The notes beneath the pieces are model-generated. The model made no database searches. It was not told the origin of the DNA and saw only the letters and a list, made by a program, of their open reading frames with translations. From Dryococelus australis (taxonomy: Eukaryota; Arthropoda; Insecta; Phasmatodea; Phasmatidae), in NCBI GenBank assembly GCA_029891345.1, contig CM056993.1, positions 227,419,924 through 227,483,923 on the forward strand: a DNA stretch of 64,000 bases, written 5' to 3'. The stretch's first letter is position 1; each line of letters opens with the position of its first letter. The position numbers and the translations under genes were made by a program. Shown here piece by piece: positions 35,541-45,914 of the stretch.

Positions 35541-36803
35541 AATACACGACTAGTCTGAAGTGTGTTTTTTTCGTAGATAAGCATTTTGAGCTCTCGTTTA
35601 TGGGTTTGTAAAGACAAAACCAACGGTGTTTGGGACAGACTGCAATGTAGTTTAGCGCGAGGTAGTTGGTCGCCTTAATGTCCGTCCAATGTAAAAGTAC
35701 TTGTGTGAAGAGCCTGGTGAGTTGCAGTAAGCAGCTACGATACTTCATCAAGTTGGCGGGCGTTGAACAAGTGGCTGTCCGGTGCACGTGACAGATAAGG
35801 AGTACAGTTCATATGACGAGTAAATGAACCGCTGATTGCTGACACTGTATCTACGGCTTCTTTCTCAATGCGAGTACCTGCAATGACGTCACGCCGTCAC
35901 TTTTGACTTTCAGTAGCACCGAGTAGGCTACTCGCGGGACCTCCTTCGTTGCCATATTGTTCAGGCACCTTTGTATATTACAATTTAAAAAAAAAACAAA
36001 GGATTCCGAGGTATTTTCTTTTACAGGATGATAGCCGATATTAACCCTTGAAGAAGTGCACAAATGTACTGGTACTGAGAACAAGTTTGAAGCGAGCTGC
36101 CAACATTTTTCACTTCAGCAATATCAATTGTGTTGGTGAGTGTATGTTCACATACCATCGTCCTGTTGGTCCAGGCTACACCGGCCATGCTTACTGTGCC
36201 CTGCAACCTTTATTATTAGATGGACTCCGGCCATTGAAGTCGCGCCAATTAATGTGTCGCGACGGAATTAACACTTTTTAAAATCCACCGTGTTCATTGG
36301 AGAAATTATAAAAATAACAATTTTTTTCTTACGAAGTGAAATGTGGACTAGTTGTATTTTTTTTTGTAAATTTGATTCCGATATAGTCCAGTGAGTCGGT
36401 AAAACAATACAGATTTGTCTCCAAGAGCAAAGAGATATCCACATAAACATAACCCCGTATATATACGTGCATACTCCTCAAATGGTTAGGTGGCCAATTT
36501 ATACATTTTCTTATCTACTAATTCTATGGTAAAGCTGTGTTCTAAACTACGGTGTATCTTTTCTCAACAGGCTGCTGTATTAAAACTCTATAGTCACCGA
36601 GTAAAATTCTAAGGAATCTGAAAATACATTATTTCGATTACCATTGTCGCGTGTAAATTAATGCAGATATCACTGTTCATTGGTTGTTTGTTTATACTAG
36701 CGGAAGACTGTGATTGGATCTGTTTTTTGTAGTGTGTTTGTTATTGGCTCAGAGTAGTCCAGGAGAAGTGTCAACTAACGTGTGTAGGTGACCAATAGTG
36801 AAC
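35541..36803. other. Gene-free stretch
   Basis: No supported gene. A minus-strand ORF at 35851-36084 contains an ATG in good context beginning MATKEVPRVAYSV, with a GT shortly after, but no similarity supports calling it an exon. Confidence 0.4.
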
Positions 36804-36830
36804 ATATATATATATATATATATATATATA
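36804..36830. repeat. (AT)n microsatellite
   Basis: About 13 AT dinucleotides. Confidence 0.9.
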
Positions 36831-37146
36831 GGTTCCTATGCTGGTTTGTATCGCCGTCGCTATGCTACCTTACGGACGGACGTCGTCTTCATTGTGCTGA
36901 TCTACGACAACGACACACGTTTAAGACGAGTGCTACTGAGTGTTTCCTCAAGACGTCATGCACGATAGAAACACCATCACTCCCAAATAGCTAATAATTG
37001 ATTTGTCGAAGTGCAAAATATACGCTTTAGACACACACAAACCACTCTCGGGTCCTGTATTGTAACTTCCTACAGACTTTACACCAGTCAAATAATAGTA
37101 TCGCCGCTGATAGTCCCATATGTAGGCGCAGTGCGACGAGAGAACA

Positions 37147-37250
37147 CTCCGTGCAAGTTGAGAGCATTGCGCTTAGAGGCGATGGTGTACTTGAGGAGCG
37201 AGGAATTGTCGCCCTTATCGCTGCTGCGCTTAGAGGCCTCAAGCGCGCGG
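37147..37250 (+). repeat. GC-rich dispersed module, copy 2
   Basis: About 69% identical by eye and ungapped over 105 bp to the reverse complement of 37837-37960, and about 63% to that of 46411-46515. Its plus-strand frame reads an alanine/leucine-rich segment with LRGDGVLEERGIVALI. TGCGCTTAGAGGC occurs twice within the module, near 37169 and 37225. The 141-codon minus-strand ORF covering it has no recognised domain. Confidence 0.65.
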
Positions 37251-37309
37251 AACAATGCACTAGGTAGGCGGGAATGTCTTCACTGGCCAGCATGTCGGGA
37301 CGTCGTCCG

Positions 37310-37406
37310 CCAATCAGCACCTGGTAATATACATGCTGGCTGCAGCCGAGCCAATGGCGAGCTTGTTGCAGTACGCGGCCCGTTCTCAGAGCCCCGCGCA
37401 ACCAAT
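37310..37406. promoter_or_regulatory. Cluster of three CCAAT motifs
   Basis: CCAAT occurs on the plus strand at 37310, 37351 and 37402, in a GC-rich 150-bp segment (CCGCCAATCAGCAC, GAGCCAATGGCG, CAACCAATCAGAGA). No gene follows downstream in the window, so promoter function is only a possibility. Confidence 0.3.
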
Positions 37407-37480
37407 CAGAGAATGGGTATGCCCACATGAAAGGAGCCGTCACACCATGCATTCTCTGTGTGCTTGTTTATTGTGCGATA

Positions 37481-37703
37481 TAGTCTATTGACGTTAAAGG
37501 GAGAATTTTTCAAATCCCTCTCATTTGGAATAATAGTCAATAAATATATTTTACTGTATTTTTAGACGTTAACTTCCGAGTGTTATACACACACTGGTCA
37601 TTGCTTACATGGAAATATTTATTTTAAAAGGTGGTTAAAGAATTAAATATGGCTGAAAGGAAAAATTAAAAACCTCAAAAGTGCTCACTTTACCGTGAAC
37701 GGG
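37481..37703 (+). repeat. MITE family A (short form)
   Basis: The left end TAGTCTATTGACGTTAAAGG is decayed, and the right end GTGCTCACTTTACCGTGAAC is consensus but followed by GGGCG instead of AGCCTA. The interior matches 39265-39485 and 45672-45914. Confidence 0.8.
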
Positions 37704-37836
37704 CGAGCACTTAACTTACAGGAACCTCCATATCTATGTTTGCATAAAGGCTCGGATGGTAGGTCTTGTAGGCTGCCGGAGCTTGTGCAGGACATTGCAT
37801 TGTGGTCGCTAATGCCTACCTTCAGCTAATTTTCGA

Positions 37837-37960
37837 GTTTGAGGTCCAAAAGCTCTGGAACTATAAGGGCGACATTGCCACGCGCATCAAGTACCACTTC
37901 GCCGCTGAGAGCAAGTCTGTGAACTGGCGTTCGGTGATCTCGCCGTACTGCGTGTACTTG
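37837..37960 (-). repeat. GC-rich dispersed module, copy 3
   Basis: Homologous in inverse orientation to copy 2. On the plus strand a frame is open from 37772 to TAA 37961-37963 and ends RSVISPYCVYL. On the minus strand the frame better conserved between copies contains GNVALIVPELL. Between copies amino-acid identity in the plus-strand frame is only about 31% against 69% nucleotide identity, which argues against that frame being protein-coding. Confidence 0.6.
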
Positions 37961-38507
37961 TAAACGGTGAACCATTGTTTTAGTGGTGGAAAGTATCAAG
38001 TTAATGTCGTAGCTTCGCCCGTGCGCAGCAATTATGTTTTAAGATACAGCAGTCTGACAAATTAGTTTTCAACCTTGTAACAGTATTTCAAGTTCATTTC
38101 TATAGAATGCAGGATACTTTATCGCATTATTCATTCCCTGTCTATTTTTCTTTCTTTCCGTAAGTAAACATATAGTGGAACATATTTAATGGTTTCGTTG
38201 AAATACGCGTTTTTCAAACATTGTGCAACGCAGTTCGTAGGCAACCAAGGTCGTATTCCGTTACTCCTACGATGCACGAACTTGTTGTTCCGTTACCTGT
38301 CTAGAGGTGCATGTGTGTGCGTCAGCGTCAGTCTTCTTGCGGTCAAACTCCCACATCAACTGCACGTGTTGCGGAGAACAGATGCTTCGTGTGCTGACGT
38401 CACGTCCACACGAAGTGCCGCTCTCAGGTTCAAATGTTGAAACAACTTCCAAGGAGACAAGCGTGTATGCCGCGATGGAAGATTTGTTGGACGGTTCCAT
38501 GCAAGCC

Positions 38508-38715
38508 AGCATGACAGCTTGTATGGATGGTTCTAGGGAGGATTTGGCCGACTGCTGGCCGTTTTCATGGACGTTTTAGTAACTGGTCTGTGCAATGTTC
38601 GATGGAACGTTTCCTACAAAGTTGAATTTTAGCCAATCAGAGAGAGGGTGTTAGTGTCATTTTCTTTATTTTATTTTGAGAAAGAACATAAAACTATTAA
38701 ACACGAATAAATAGC
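38508..38715 (+). repeat. Dispersed repeat family C, copy 2
   Basis: Near-identical partner of 16816-17030, 21.7 kb away and in the same orientation. A 90-codon ORF (38307-38579) runs into it by chance. Confidence 0.8.
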
Positions 38716-39264
38716 CATAGAAAACGATGGAAATGTGTACTGTTGCTACTGTGTGAAAATTAAGGTACACATTCGTATTTAACAAAAATTCCAGTTATAT
38801 AAATAAAACTGTGCATGAAGTGCATGGACACATAATTCTGAGGTCGTGATGGTAGGGTAATATTAAAATTTTAATAAATTAGTTCTTGCGCATTTGTAAG
38901 CAGGAAATAATACACAAAGTGAATTAGATACAAAACTAATATAGCAACTATGTAGTAATTTGTAAATTTCCTAGTCAGTCATTTACAATAATACCTCTTG
39001 TACGAATTGTGTTGACATCGTGTGCAGTCTGGATCTTTATTTTGAGCGAATGACGAAACAAGCGCGTGGTTCTCGTTTTGCGACCTTGTACAATAATAAT
39101 ATGGCGGTAGTTTGGTAGCAGTTATGTGAGTGCAGGCGACGTACCACGGGCCGCCAGTTGGCTGACTGAAACTGTGTTGATGACAGTCGTTGACGTCAGT
39201 AATACTGGCAGCCCAGTCTGGTTGGCTACCAGCCACGGCCCAGCTGCCGACGACGCCTCTCGGG
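38716..39264. other. Gene-free stretch
   Basis: A 114-codon minus-strand ORF (38979-39323) runs partly into the next MITE and has no recognised domain. Confidence 0.45.
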
Positions 39265-39485
39265 AGGCTGTTCACGGTCAAGTGAGCACTTTTGAAAGCC
39301 CTCTCATTTCGAATAATAGTCAATGAATATGTTTAATTTTAGCCTTAGTGTGGTGGAATATACACACCGTGTTTATTACGCACACGGTTATATATATTTA
39401 AACTGGCGGTTTAAAGGCCAAAAAACGGCTGAGAAGAAAAAGGAACTAGGGCCTCAAAAGTGCTCACTGTACCGTGAACAGCCTA
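39265..39485 (+). mobile_element. MITE family A (short form), near-complete
   Basis: Starts AGGCTGTTCACGGTCAAGTG and ends GTACCGTGAACAGCCTA followed by TA. This 221-bp copy defines the short form, whose interior is unlike that of the long form although the termini are shared. Confidence 0.85.
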
Positions 39486-39850
39486 TAACATAAATGCGCA
39501 CTTGTTATGGATCCTATGTAGTGAAACTTTTCTGTGAAATCGTTGTTTGTTCGTAAACGCGTGTCTTGGTAAATAGATGTTCTGGAAATACGAAGTTTCG
39601 CCAGAAATGATTAAAAGAAACTATTGTGTATGGCGCTATATTTATACTTTTATCGTATTAAGTGTATTACTAGAGAAAAAAAATCGTGGAAGTGGTCAAA
39701 TATCGCATTTTTAAAGCTTGCCTATGAAGTTTCTTTAAGCGGTAAGAGAAATTACGATTATACGCAGGTAGTTTGATCTGTGTACTTTTATCGCATTTCA
39801 TAAAACCCCACAGTTACAAATCTAGTTTACACAGTACAGCGTTTGGACGG
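39486..39850. other. Gene-free AT-rich stretch
   Basis: Nothing recognised. Confidence 0.5.
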
Positions 39851-39945
39851 AAACGCTGCACGCCTTGCGCATAGGAGCGATGAGGCGCTAGGCTTGCGTG
39901 TTAGTTTCGCCCTTATCGCTCCATCGCATCTTGACGTTGCACGCC
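39851..39945 (+). repeat. GC-rich dispersed module, copy 4
   Basis: Shares TTGCGCATAGGAGCGATGAG and TTTCGCCCTTATCGCT with copy 2. It lies directly left of the 30-bp minisatellite and supplies the first ~40 codons of the long ORF that runs through it. Confidence 0.55.
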
Positions 39946-39960
39946 GAGGCCCATATTCCA

Positions 39961-41130
39961 CACACCCTCCTGCCGCTTCAATTCACTCCACACACCCTCC
40001 TGCAGCTACAATACACTCCACACACCCTCCTGCAGGTACACAACACTCCACACACCCTCCTGCAGCTACACAACACTCCACACACCCTCCTGCAGCTACA
40101 CTACACTCCGCACACGCTCCTGCAGCTACACTACACTCCACACACCCTCCTGCAGCTACACAACACTCCGCACACCCTCCTGCAGCTACAATACACTCCA
40201 CACACCCTCCTGCAGCTACACAACACTCCACACACCCTCCTGCAGCTACACTTCACTCCGCACACCCTCCTGCAGCTACACTTCACTCCGCACACCCTCC
40301 TGCAGCTACAATACACTCCACACACCCTCCTGCCGCTTCAATTCACTCCACACACCCTCCTGCAGCTACACTACACTCCGCACACCCTCCTGCAGCTACA
40401 CTACACTCCAAACACCCTCCTGCAGCTACACTTCACTCCACACACCCTCCTGCAGCTACACTTCACTCCACACACCCTCCTGCAGCTACACTACACTCCG
40501 CACACCCTCCTGCAGCTACACTTCACTCCACACACCCTCCTGCAGCTACACTTCACTCCACACACCCTCCTGCAGCTACACTTCACTCCACACACCCTCC
40601 TGCAGCTACACTACACTCCACACACCCTCCTGCAGCTACACTACACTCCGCACACCCTCCTGCAGCTACACTACACTCCAAACACCCTCCTGCAGCTACA
40701 CTACACTCCGCACACCCTCCTGCAGCTACACTACACTCCAAACACCCTCCTGCAGCTACACTACACTGCGCACACCCTCCTGCAGCTACACTACACTCCA
40801 CACACCCTCCTGCAGCTACACTTCACTCCACACACCCTCCTGCAGCTACACTTCACTCCACACACCCTCCTGCAGCTACACTACACTCCGCACACCCTCC
40901 TGCAGCTACACTTCACTCCACACACCCTCCTGCAGCTACACTTCACTCCACACACCCTCCTGCAGCTACACTTCACTCCACACACCCTCCTGCAGCTACA
41001 CTACACTCAGCACACCCTCCTGCAGCTACACTACACTCCACACACCCTCCTGCAGCTACACTACACTCCGCACACCCTCCTGCAGCTACACTACACTCCG
41101 CACACCCTCCTGCAGCTACACTACACTCCA
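39961..41130. repeat. 30-bp minisatellite, 39 exact-length units
   Basis: Every unit is exactly 30 bp, CACACCCTCCTGCAGCTACA followed by a ten-base variable tail (CTACACTCCA, CTTCACTCCG and similar). All but two units contain a PstI site CTGCAG. Two plus-strand frames are open throughout (433 and 455 codons, repeating HPPAATLHST and TPHTLLQLHY), and minus-strand frames are open over parts. A 30-bp unit lacking stops explains these ORFs. The absence of length variants indicates recent homogenisation. I infer a non-coding minisatellite. Confidence 0.92.
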
Positions 41131-41140
41131 CATACCACTA

Positions 41141-41200
41141 CTAAGTTCCATTCCCCGCGGAGTCACTCCCGGATTTTCGCACATGGCAATCGTGCTGTAC
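41141..41200 (+). repeat. SINE fragment interrupted by a MITE
   Basis: GTTCCATTCCCCGCGGAGTC followed by CCCGGATTTTCGCACATGG matches the B-box and downstream body of the SINE at 51345. It appears to continue after the MITE at about 41623-41650 (GCTGGACGATGCCGCT against GCCGTACGCCACCGCT). Confidence 0.6.
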
Positions 41201-41622
41201 ATGGCGATGTAAAAACATATCGATATTATTTCTGTTGGTTACTAACAAAAGTATCGTTTTCTTAAACGATAGATCGAAAAATAAACATTAATATCGGTAC
41301 TTGCAATCCTATAACTTATGTATTAAAGGACTTGAAGAATGTAAAATTGCTTGGATTATTGCATAGTGAGAACACGGAAGCACTGTAGAAAGGTTTTTAA
41401 ATGCATCTTGCAAAAATTAACATATTTAATTTTTATTTTATTTTGGTTATCAATACAGAGCTTCTTGAAAGAGAATTTTATAAATATTATTTTATTTCCG
41501 ATACCTGTAAAAATATATCCAATTCAATAAAATATTGTTGAAATCTATCGACGACTTACATCGATACACCATTGATTTAACGCCGTAATTTCGATATATC
41601 GGTTTTTTTTCCAACATCCCTA
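41201..41622. mobile_element. hAT-like MITE nested in a SINE
   Basis: The left end ATGGCGATGTAAAAACATAT resembles the inverse of the right end, TATATCGGTTTTTTTTCCAACATCCCTA. The interior is rich in ATCGAT motifs, as in the MITE at 27380. Candidate duplications are GCTGTAC (41194-41200) and GCTGGAC (41623-41629), six of seven alike. Confidence 0.65.
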
Positions 41623-41650
41623 GCTGGACGATGCCGCTGGTCTGCCAAGA

Positions 41651-42254
41651 CCCTACTGGTTGTAACGCCGTAGCCTACATCGCCAGCCAGTCACGAGCCG
41701 AGATAATAGTGAACCTTCCACAGCATGCAGTCACCAATCACACACGCTGTCCCTTCCCGCACCCTTTAGTCAGAGAAAGTGTACATACGTCGGCAGGAAC
41801 AGAGCCGCCACGCAATGACGTCGTCTGTATGTAGCTACCCTACTTATCTGCGCTCTGCTGCAGGCATTTGTGTCGTCACAACATGTCTGTTTTACAATGC
41901 TTACTGTCGGCGTCACTGAACGTTCATGACTTACAGACCGACAAACTTTAGTGAAGCCCCGGGGAAAATGTGAACTGACGTTCTCCTTCTCTCTCACACA
42001 CACATCACCCCTCATTACACTGTCGTTTGCCTCGTCTCCTTTCAGCGAATAGCGAACAAGCGGCCTTAGCTACAATCTGTACTTATAGTCACGTCAGTTG
42101 TTATGTGGTTTTAACTTGTGTTCTTTTCGATCCAGTTCCGTTGCACTCTCATTTATTTGCAAGTATTACCGCCATCGCATGTCATAATGTGACTTGCAAT
42201 TAATATATATATGTTATCTTTGCTGGATCAGCATCCAACTCTATTCATTTGATG
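41651..42254. other. Gene-free stretch
   Basis: ORFs of 67-81 codons on opposite strands overlap at 41631-42015 and have no recognised domain. Confidence 0.45.
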
Positions 42255-43190
42255 CTGGAATGATGCGAAGAAAAGTGCAAGAGTTTTGCGTGATGAGGAA
42301 TGCTATATCCACGCTGAGAAAATTGCGGGCGGGTAGTGTTGGGAAAACAAATTAATTTCATAAGTAGTGGGGAAACTTTGCAAAGATTAATCAAATCAAT
42401 GGGTTTCAAGTTTAAAAACAAATGTAAAAATAAGCAGTTATGCGTACTTAATGGAAAGAAACGAGATTGTTGCCTCGCGTGCGAAACACCTTCGAACTAT
42501 AAGAGAAATGACAGCGAAGGAGAAAGTAAACTACCTGTTATATACCTCAGTGAGACATGTATTCATTTTAATTACATTGTGGACAAGTGTTGGCAGCATA
42601 ATGACGTAACATGAATGTACAAAAACAACCATACAGGCCAGCGATGTATTATAGTTCACACAGGTATAGGCTATTCACGGTAAAATGAGTACTTTTGAAA
42701 GCCTTGCGTAAAATCTACTTGTATACACGTTGTTTATTATTTCGCCTTATGTAAAATTAACATTGCCAGGGGCCTCGTCACTTTATTCGTGCGTCGGTCA
42801 AGTTAAACTGTAAAATTATTGGAAAAGTGAATATTGTAGAAATCTGTTAATGTATACACGTCAATGTATTAAAAAAATTAAGCCAAAGAAATAATTTAAA
42901 TCATCGCAAATGGTAACCTAACACTTTTTATTCGACGTTAAGATATGGAACTACTTTCTATCCATTGTTTCCTATTTTACTGTGAGTATGTCACTCAGTG
43001 CACCCGTCAAAATACGTGCAGGTAGGAACGGTGACAATTTTCTAAGGTTGATTTCAAAAGTACTCACTTTATCGTGGACAGCCTTTAGTGGAAATGGCTT
43101 CATCGAGGGAGTAAAGTTAATTTTTTAAGCTAAAATTAGAAAGTGTAATATCGTGATAAAATCAATAGCAAGACTTGATGATATGGTGTG
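42255..43190 (+). pseudogene. Tc1/mariner-type DDE transposase pseudogene, interrupted by a MITE
   Basis: Conceptual translation shows the middle of an insect DDE transposase. A helix-turn-helix-like segment (ETLQRLIKSMGFKFK) is followed by VIYLSETCIHFNY, where the family expects D in YLDET, and by VDKCWQHNDVT. A stop then precedes YKNNHTGQRCIIVHTG. The frame is broken at 42667 by a family A MITE. After the MITE it resumes as SGNGFIEGVKLIF at 43088. Removing the MITE and one TA joins the two parts in frame as VHTG-SGNGFIEG. The first catalytic Asp is replaced by Ser, and there are several stops and frameshifts. The N-terminus and the last Asp region are not seen, so the gene is dead. A related element in the same genome would be the source of similar copies. 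Confidence 0.75.
42667..43085 (-). mobile_element. MITE family A (long form), inserted in the transposase pseudogene
   Basis: A 419-bp copy in inverse orientation to 30323. It begins TAGGCTATTCACGGTAAAAT, ends TTATCGTGGACAGCCTT, and is flanked by TA (42665-42666 and 43086-43087). The empty site can be read from the host reading frame, which makes the TA duplication secure. Confidence 0.9.
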
Positions 43191-45316
43191 AACAGAGCTA
43201 CATGCGTGTTTGCCGACTGGTACTGATCTCTTGTATTTTGAGCGAAGTGTGTGAGAAGGGCCGGCTCGCGTGTCTAGTGATCCCCTCCCACACTGTCATG
43301 AGGCGACATCGCAACAGCAGCGCTCTTACCTCCTCCATCCAGGTCTCACTACACTTGACTTTCTCGCACTGCACTTAACAAGTCTCCATAAATATTGTAG
43401 TACTGAGTCAATGTAAACACAAATCAGACTAAGACACTATGTTGCAACACCCACGACCGTAAGTCGTAAGTCACTGCTTGGATGAACGCGACAATTTAAC
43501 AGGCGAGGCAACTCTTATAGTAAATGCAAATTTCGGAGCTTTCTGTGGACCCCAAAGTTCTATAATTAATAATTACGAAGGACTAGTTTTATTCCAGTTG
43601 GTTTGACCGCAAAGTATTAGTAAATTAGTTTTCAAGTGTCAAAAAATAGTTTCCGTATTTTTATTGTGTTTTATAGTTCTGGGATATTATGTGTAATTGT
43701 TATCTTATAGAAGTGCAGAAAAATGGGAAAAAATAATTTGCAACAATTCGTTACCGGTGTTACTTGTACTTTTAATCTGTATTTTATAGAATAGTTAGGC
43801 CTATTTCAATATTTGCATAGTAAACTAGAGTTCAAAATTTGTGTTTATGTCCATAAACAAGGCAAAGAAATTGCATAAAAAGTAGACTGTTTATATAATT
43901 CATCCATTGTTATAATTTAAGATTTACAATAAAATTTAAATTGAAAGTAATAAGACGGCGCTTGAAGTGTTCGAACATAATGTCAGAATCCAAAGAAATT
44001 TCTTTTTTGTATTGCTTTGAGTTCAAGGAAATACTTTAGCTCTAACAGACAATTGTGCTAAAAATGCTTATAGTAGTGCTTAAAAATAGTAGCTGACAAT
44101 AGCGGGGTGGTGGAGATACTTGGCAGTAGCAGTGCAGCCAGCTCGGCATGTAACTAGGTGGCCGGGAGTGACGCCAGACGAGTCGATACAGTGCAAGGCA
44201 GCCAATCAACGTGCTTGCCACTGGGATGTAGACCTACGTGCCGTGCTATCACGCCTTCAGCCAGACTCTTGGCTATTCAGCTGATCACAGCGGCTGATGC
44301 TTGAGAGCAATACTTCACAAGAATGTTAATTAACCTAACACATCTCCTACCTTGGCACGTCTTACATTCAATCGCCAGAACATGTGACTAGAAATTTAAC
44401 AATTAATAAAAATGCTTTGTTACTATACGAACATAATATGTATACAATATAATTGCAGAAAAAAAATACTGTTGAAAAAGCATTGCTGGTTTAATATAAT
44501 TTTAAATACACATTTAATTGGTACAGTATTAATCAGAATATGAAAGAAGATGGGAAACCCTGCATTATGAAAATGTAGAACTAGGTATCGCATATCAATG
44601 GAAATACGTGATAGCATAATGACGTTGAGGGCCAAGCACCTAGAGCCTTGTGATGGACTACTGTGGTCTACGAGCTTTAGAGAGGTCAAGACAAAAACTA
44701 TTTTGTACTTTCCTAGTTTGGAGAAAGAGTCACAATGGGGAAAATTACTTTTCAGAAATAAACGAAAATAGTTATGAGCATTTCAATTTACAGGTATGTA
44801 TTTTTTTGTGAAAATCTCAAAATTTAATATGTTAGGTTACAGCTCAAAATTATTTTAATTTTATATACATATCGTGGGGAATATGTATATGTAAATCTGT
44901 TATGCGCTCGGTTTGAAGTTAAAATAGCCAGAAAATAAATCGTTACCGCGAGTAAACTAATTGCTGTATGCCGCTTCTGTGATGAACACTTGTTCACACC
45001 AAATTTTGAGCTAAATTAATTTTCGGAAATTTTTACCAGACTAAATTTTAAGGTAATATTAAAATTATTACATTTACGCAAAAAAGCATTACTTCTCAAA
45101 TGATTTGGGATGTTTTTCGAGTAATCATCGATGTCATATCTCTAAACAATAAAATGTCCTCAATATTTAGGTAAAAAATGTTTGGTCTTGAATAGCTTTG
45201 TAGCTCGATTGTAAGTTGAAAAAATTTCGAGGTTTCTAACACGCACGGAAGCGCATTAATTTGTGAGGCGAAGTTTTGCAATTTTGTAATATTTCTATGT
45301 GCACTGTATTTGTGTC
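43191..45316. other. Gene-free stretch
   Basis: AT-rich. No gene, element or microsatellite recognised. Confidence 0.5.
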
Positions 45317-45670
45317 TCTATTATGTTCGCGGTTTCTTCACATGTTTTAAATAGAAACCTTTGAAATATCTCCCCATATGACGTGTGTGATTGTATCACA
45401 AGTGTTTAATAATTAGTCAAATTACACTTTTACTTATATTTTATATGTCTGTTTTTTTCATTACAAATACCAACGGTGAGAAAATATGTATGTTGGTAAT
45501 GCTTAGTAAGACATAGTTCTTATGCAAACTATTATTACAGTGAGCGTGCACGAATACGGCAGGTTATCCCTTTGATGTAATTTTCTATACTTTGGTTAAA
45601 CTTTGTTTGCAAGAGACGGAGGAATATCCCGGAAGTATAACTGTAGCATGGCTTGAGAAAAGTTGGAAAT
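45317..45670 (+). repeat. Dispersed repeat family B, copy 4
   Basis: Starts CTCTATTATGTTCGCGGTTT. Shares the GGTAATGCTTAGTAAGACAT block and ACGGAGGAATATCCCGGAAG with the others. The right end stops where the family A MITE begins. Confidence 0.8.
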
Positions 45671-45671
45671 A

Positions 45672-45914
45672 TAGGCTGTTCACGCTAAAGTGAGCACTAT
45701 TGAATGCCTGCTCATTAAAAATAATAGTCAATAACTTAAATCTATTTTATTTTATCCTTAGATGTTAACTTCCGAGTGCGGTTGAATATATACACAGTGT
45801 TTATTACTTACATGGCAATATTTATTTAAAAAAGGTGGTTAAAATTAAAAAAAATGGCTGAAAGGAAAAAATAAATAGGGCCTCAAAAAGGCTCATTTGA
45901 CCGTGAATAGACTA
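45672..45914 (+). mobile_element. MITE family A (short form)
   Basis: Starts TAGGCTGTTCACGCTAAAGT and ends TTTGACCGTGAATAGACTA. A TA precedes it (45670-45671), and CA follows in place of the expected TA. It abuts the right end of a family B copy. Confidence 0.8.

Noticed and set aside
35851..36084. Possible first coding exon on the minus strand (MATKEVPRVAYSV, then a GT donor-like site)
   Set aside because: The donor match is weak and no downstream exon or similarity was found.
37027..37452. 141-codon minus-strand ORF opposite a 139-codon plus-strand ORF
   Set aside because: Both strands are open over the same GC-rich DNA, with no recognised domain; composition effect.
37772..37963. Open plus-strand frame ending RSVISPYCVYL as a gene's 3' exon
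   Set aside because: Other copies of the same module show low amino-acid identity relative to nucleotide identity in this frame, and there is no acceptor with a pyrimidine tract.
39843..41265. Two overlapping plus-strand ORFs of 433 and 455 codons
   Set aside because: Both frames, and parts of minus frames, are open only because the 30-bp unit has no stops. The products are low-complexity and mutually exclusive as proteins.
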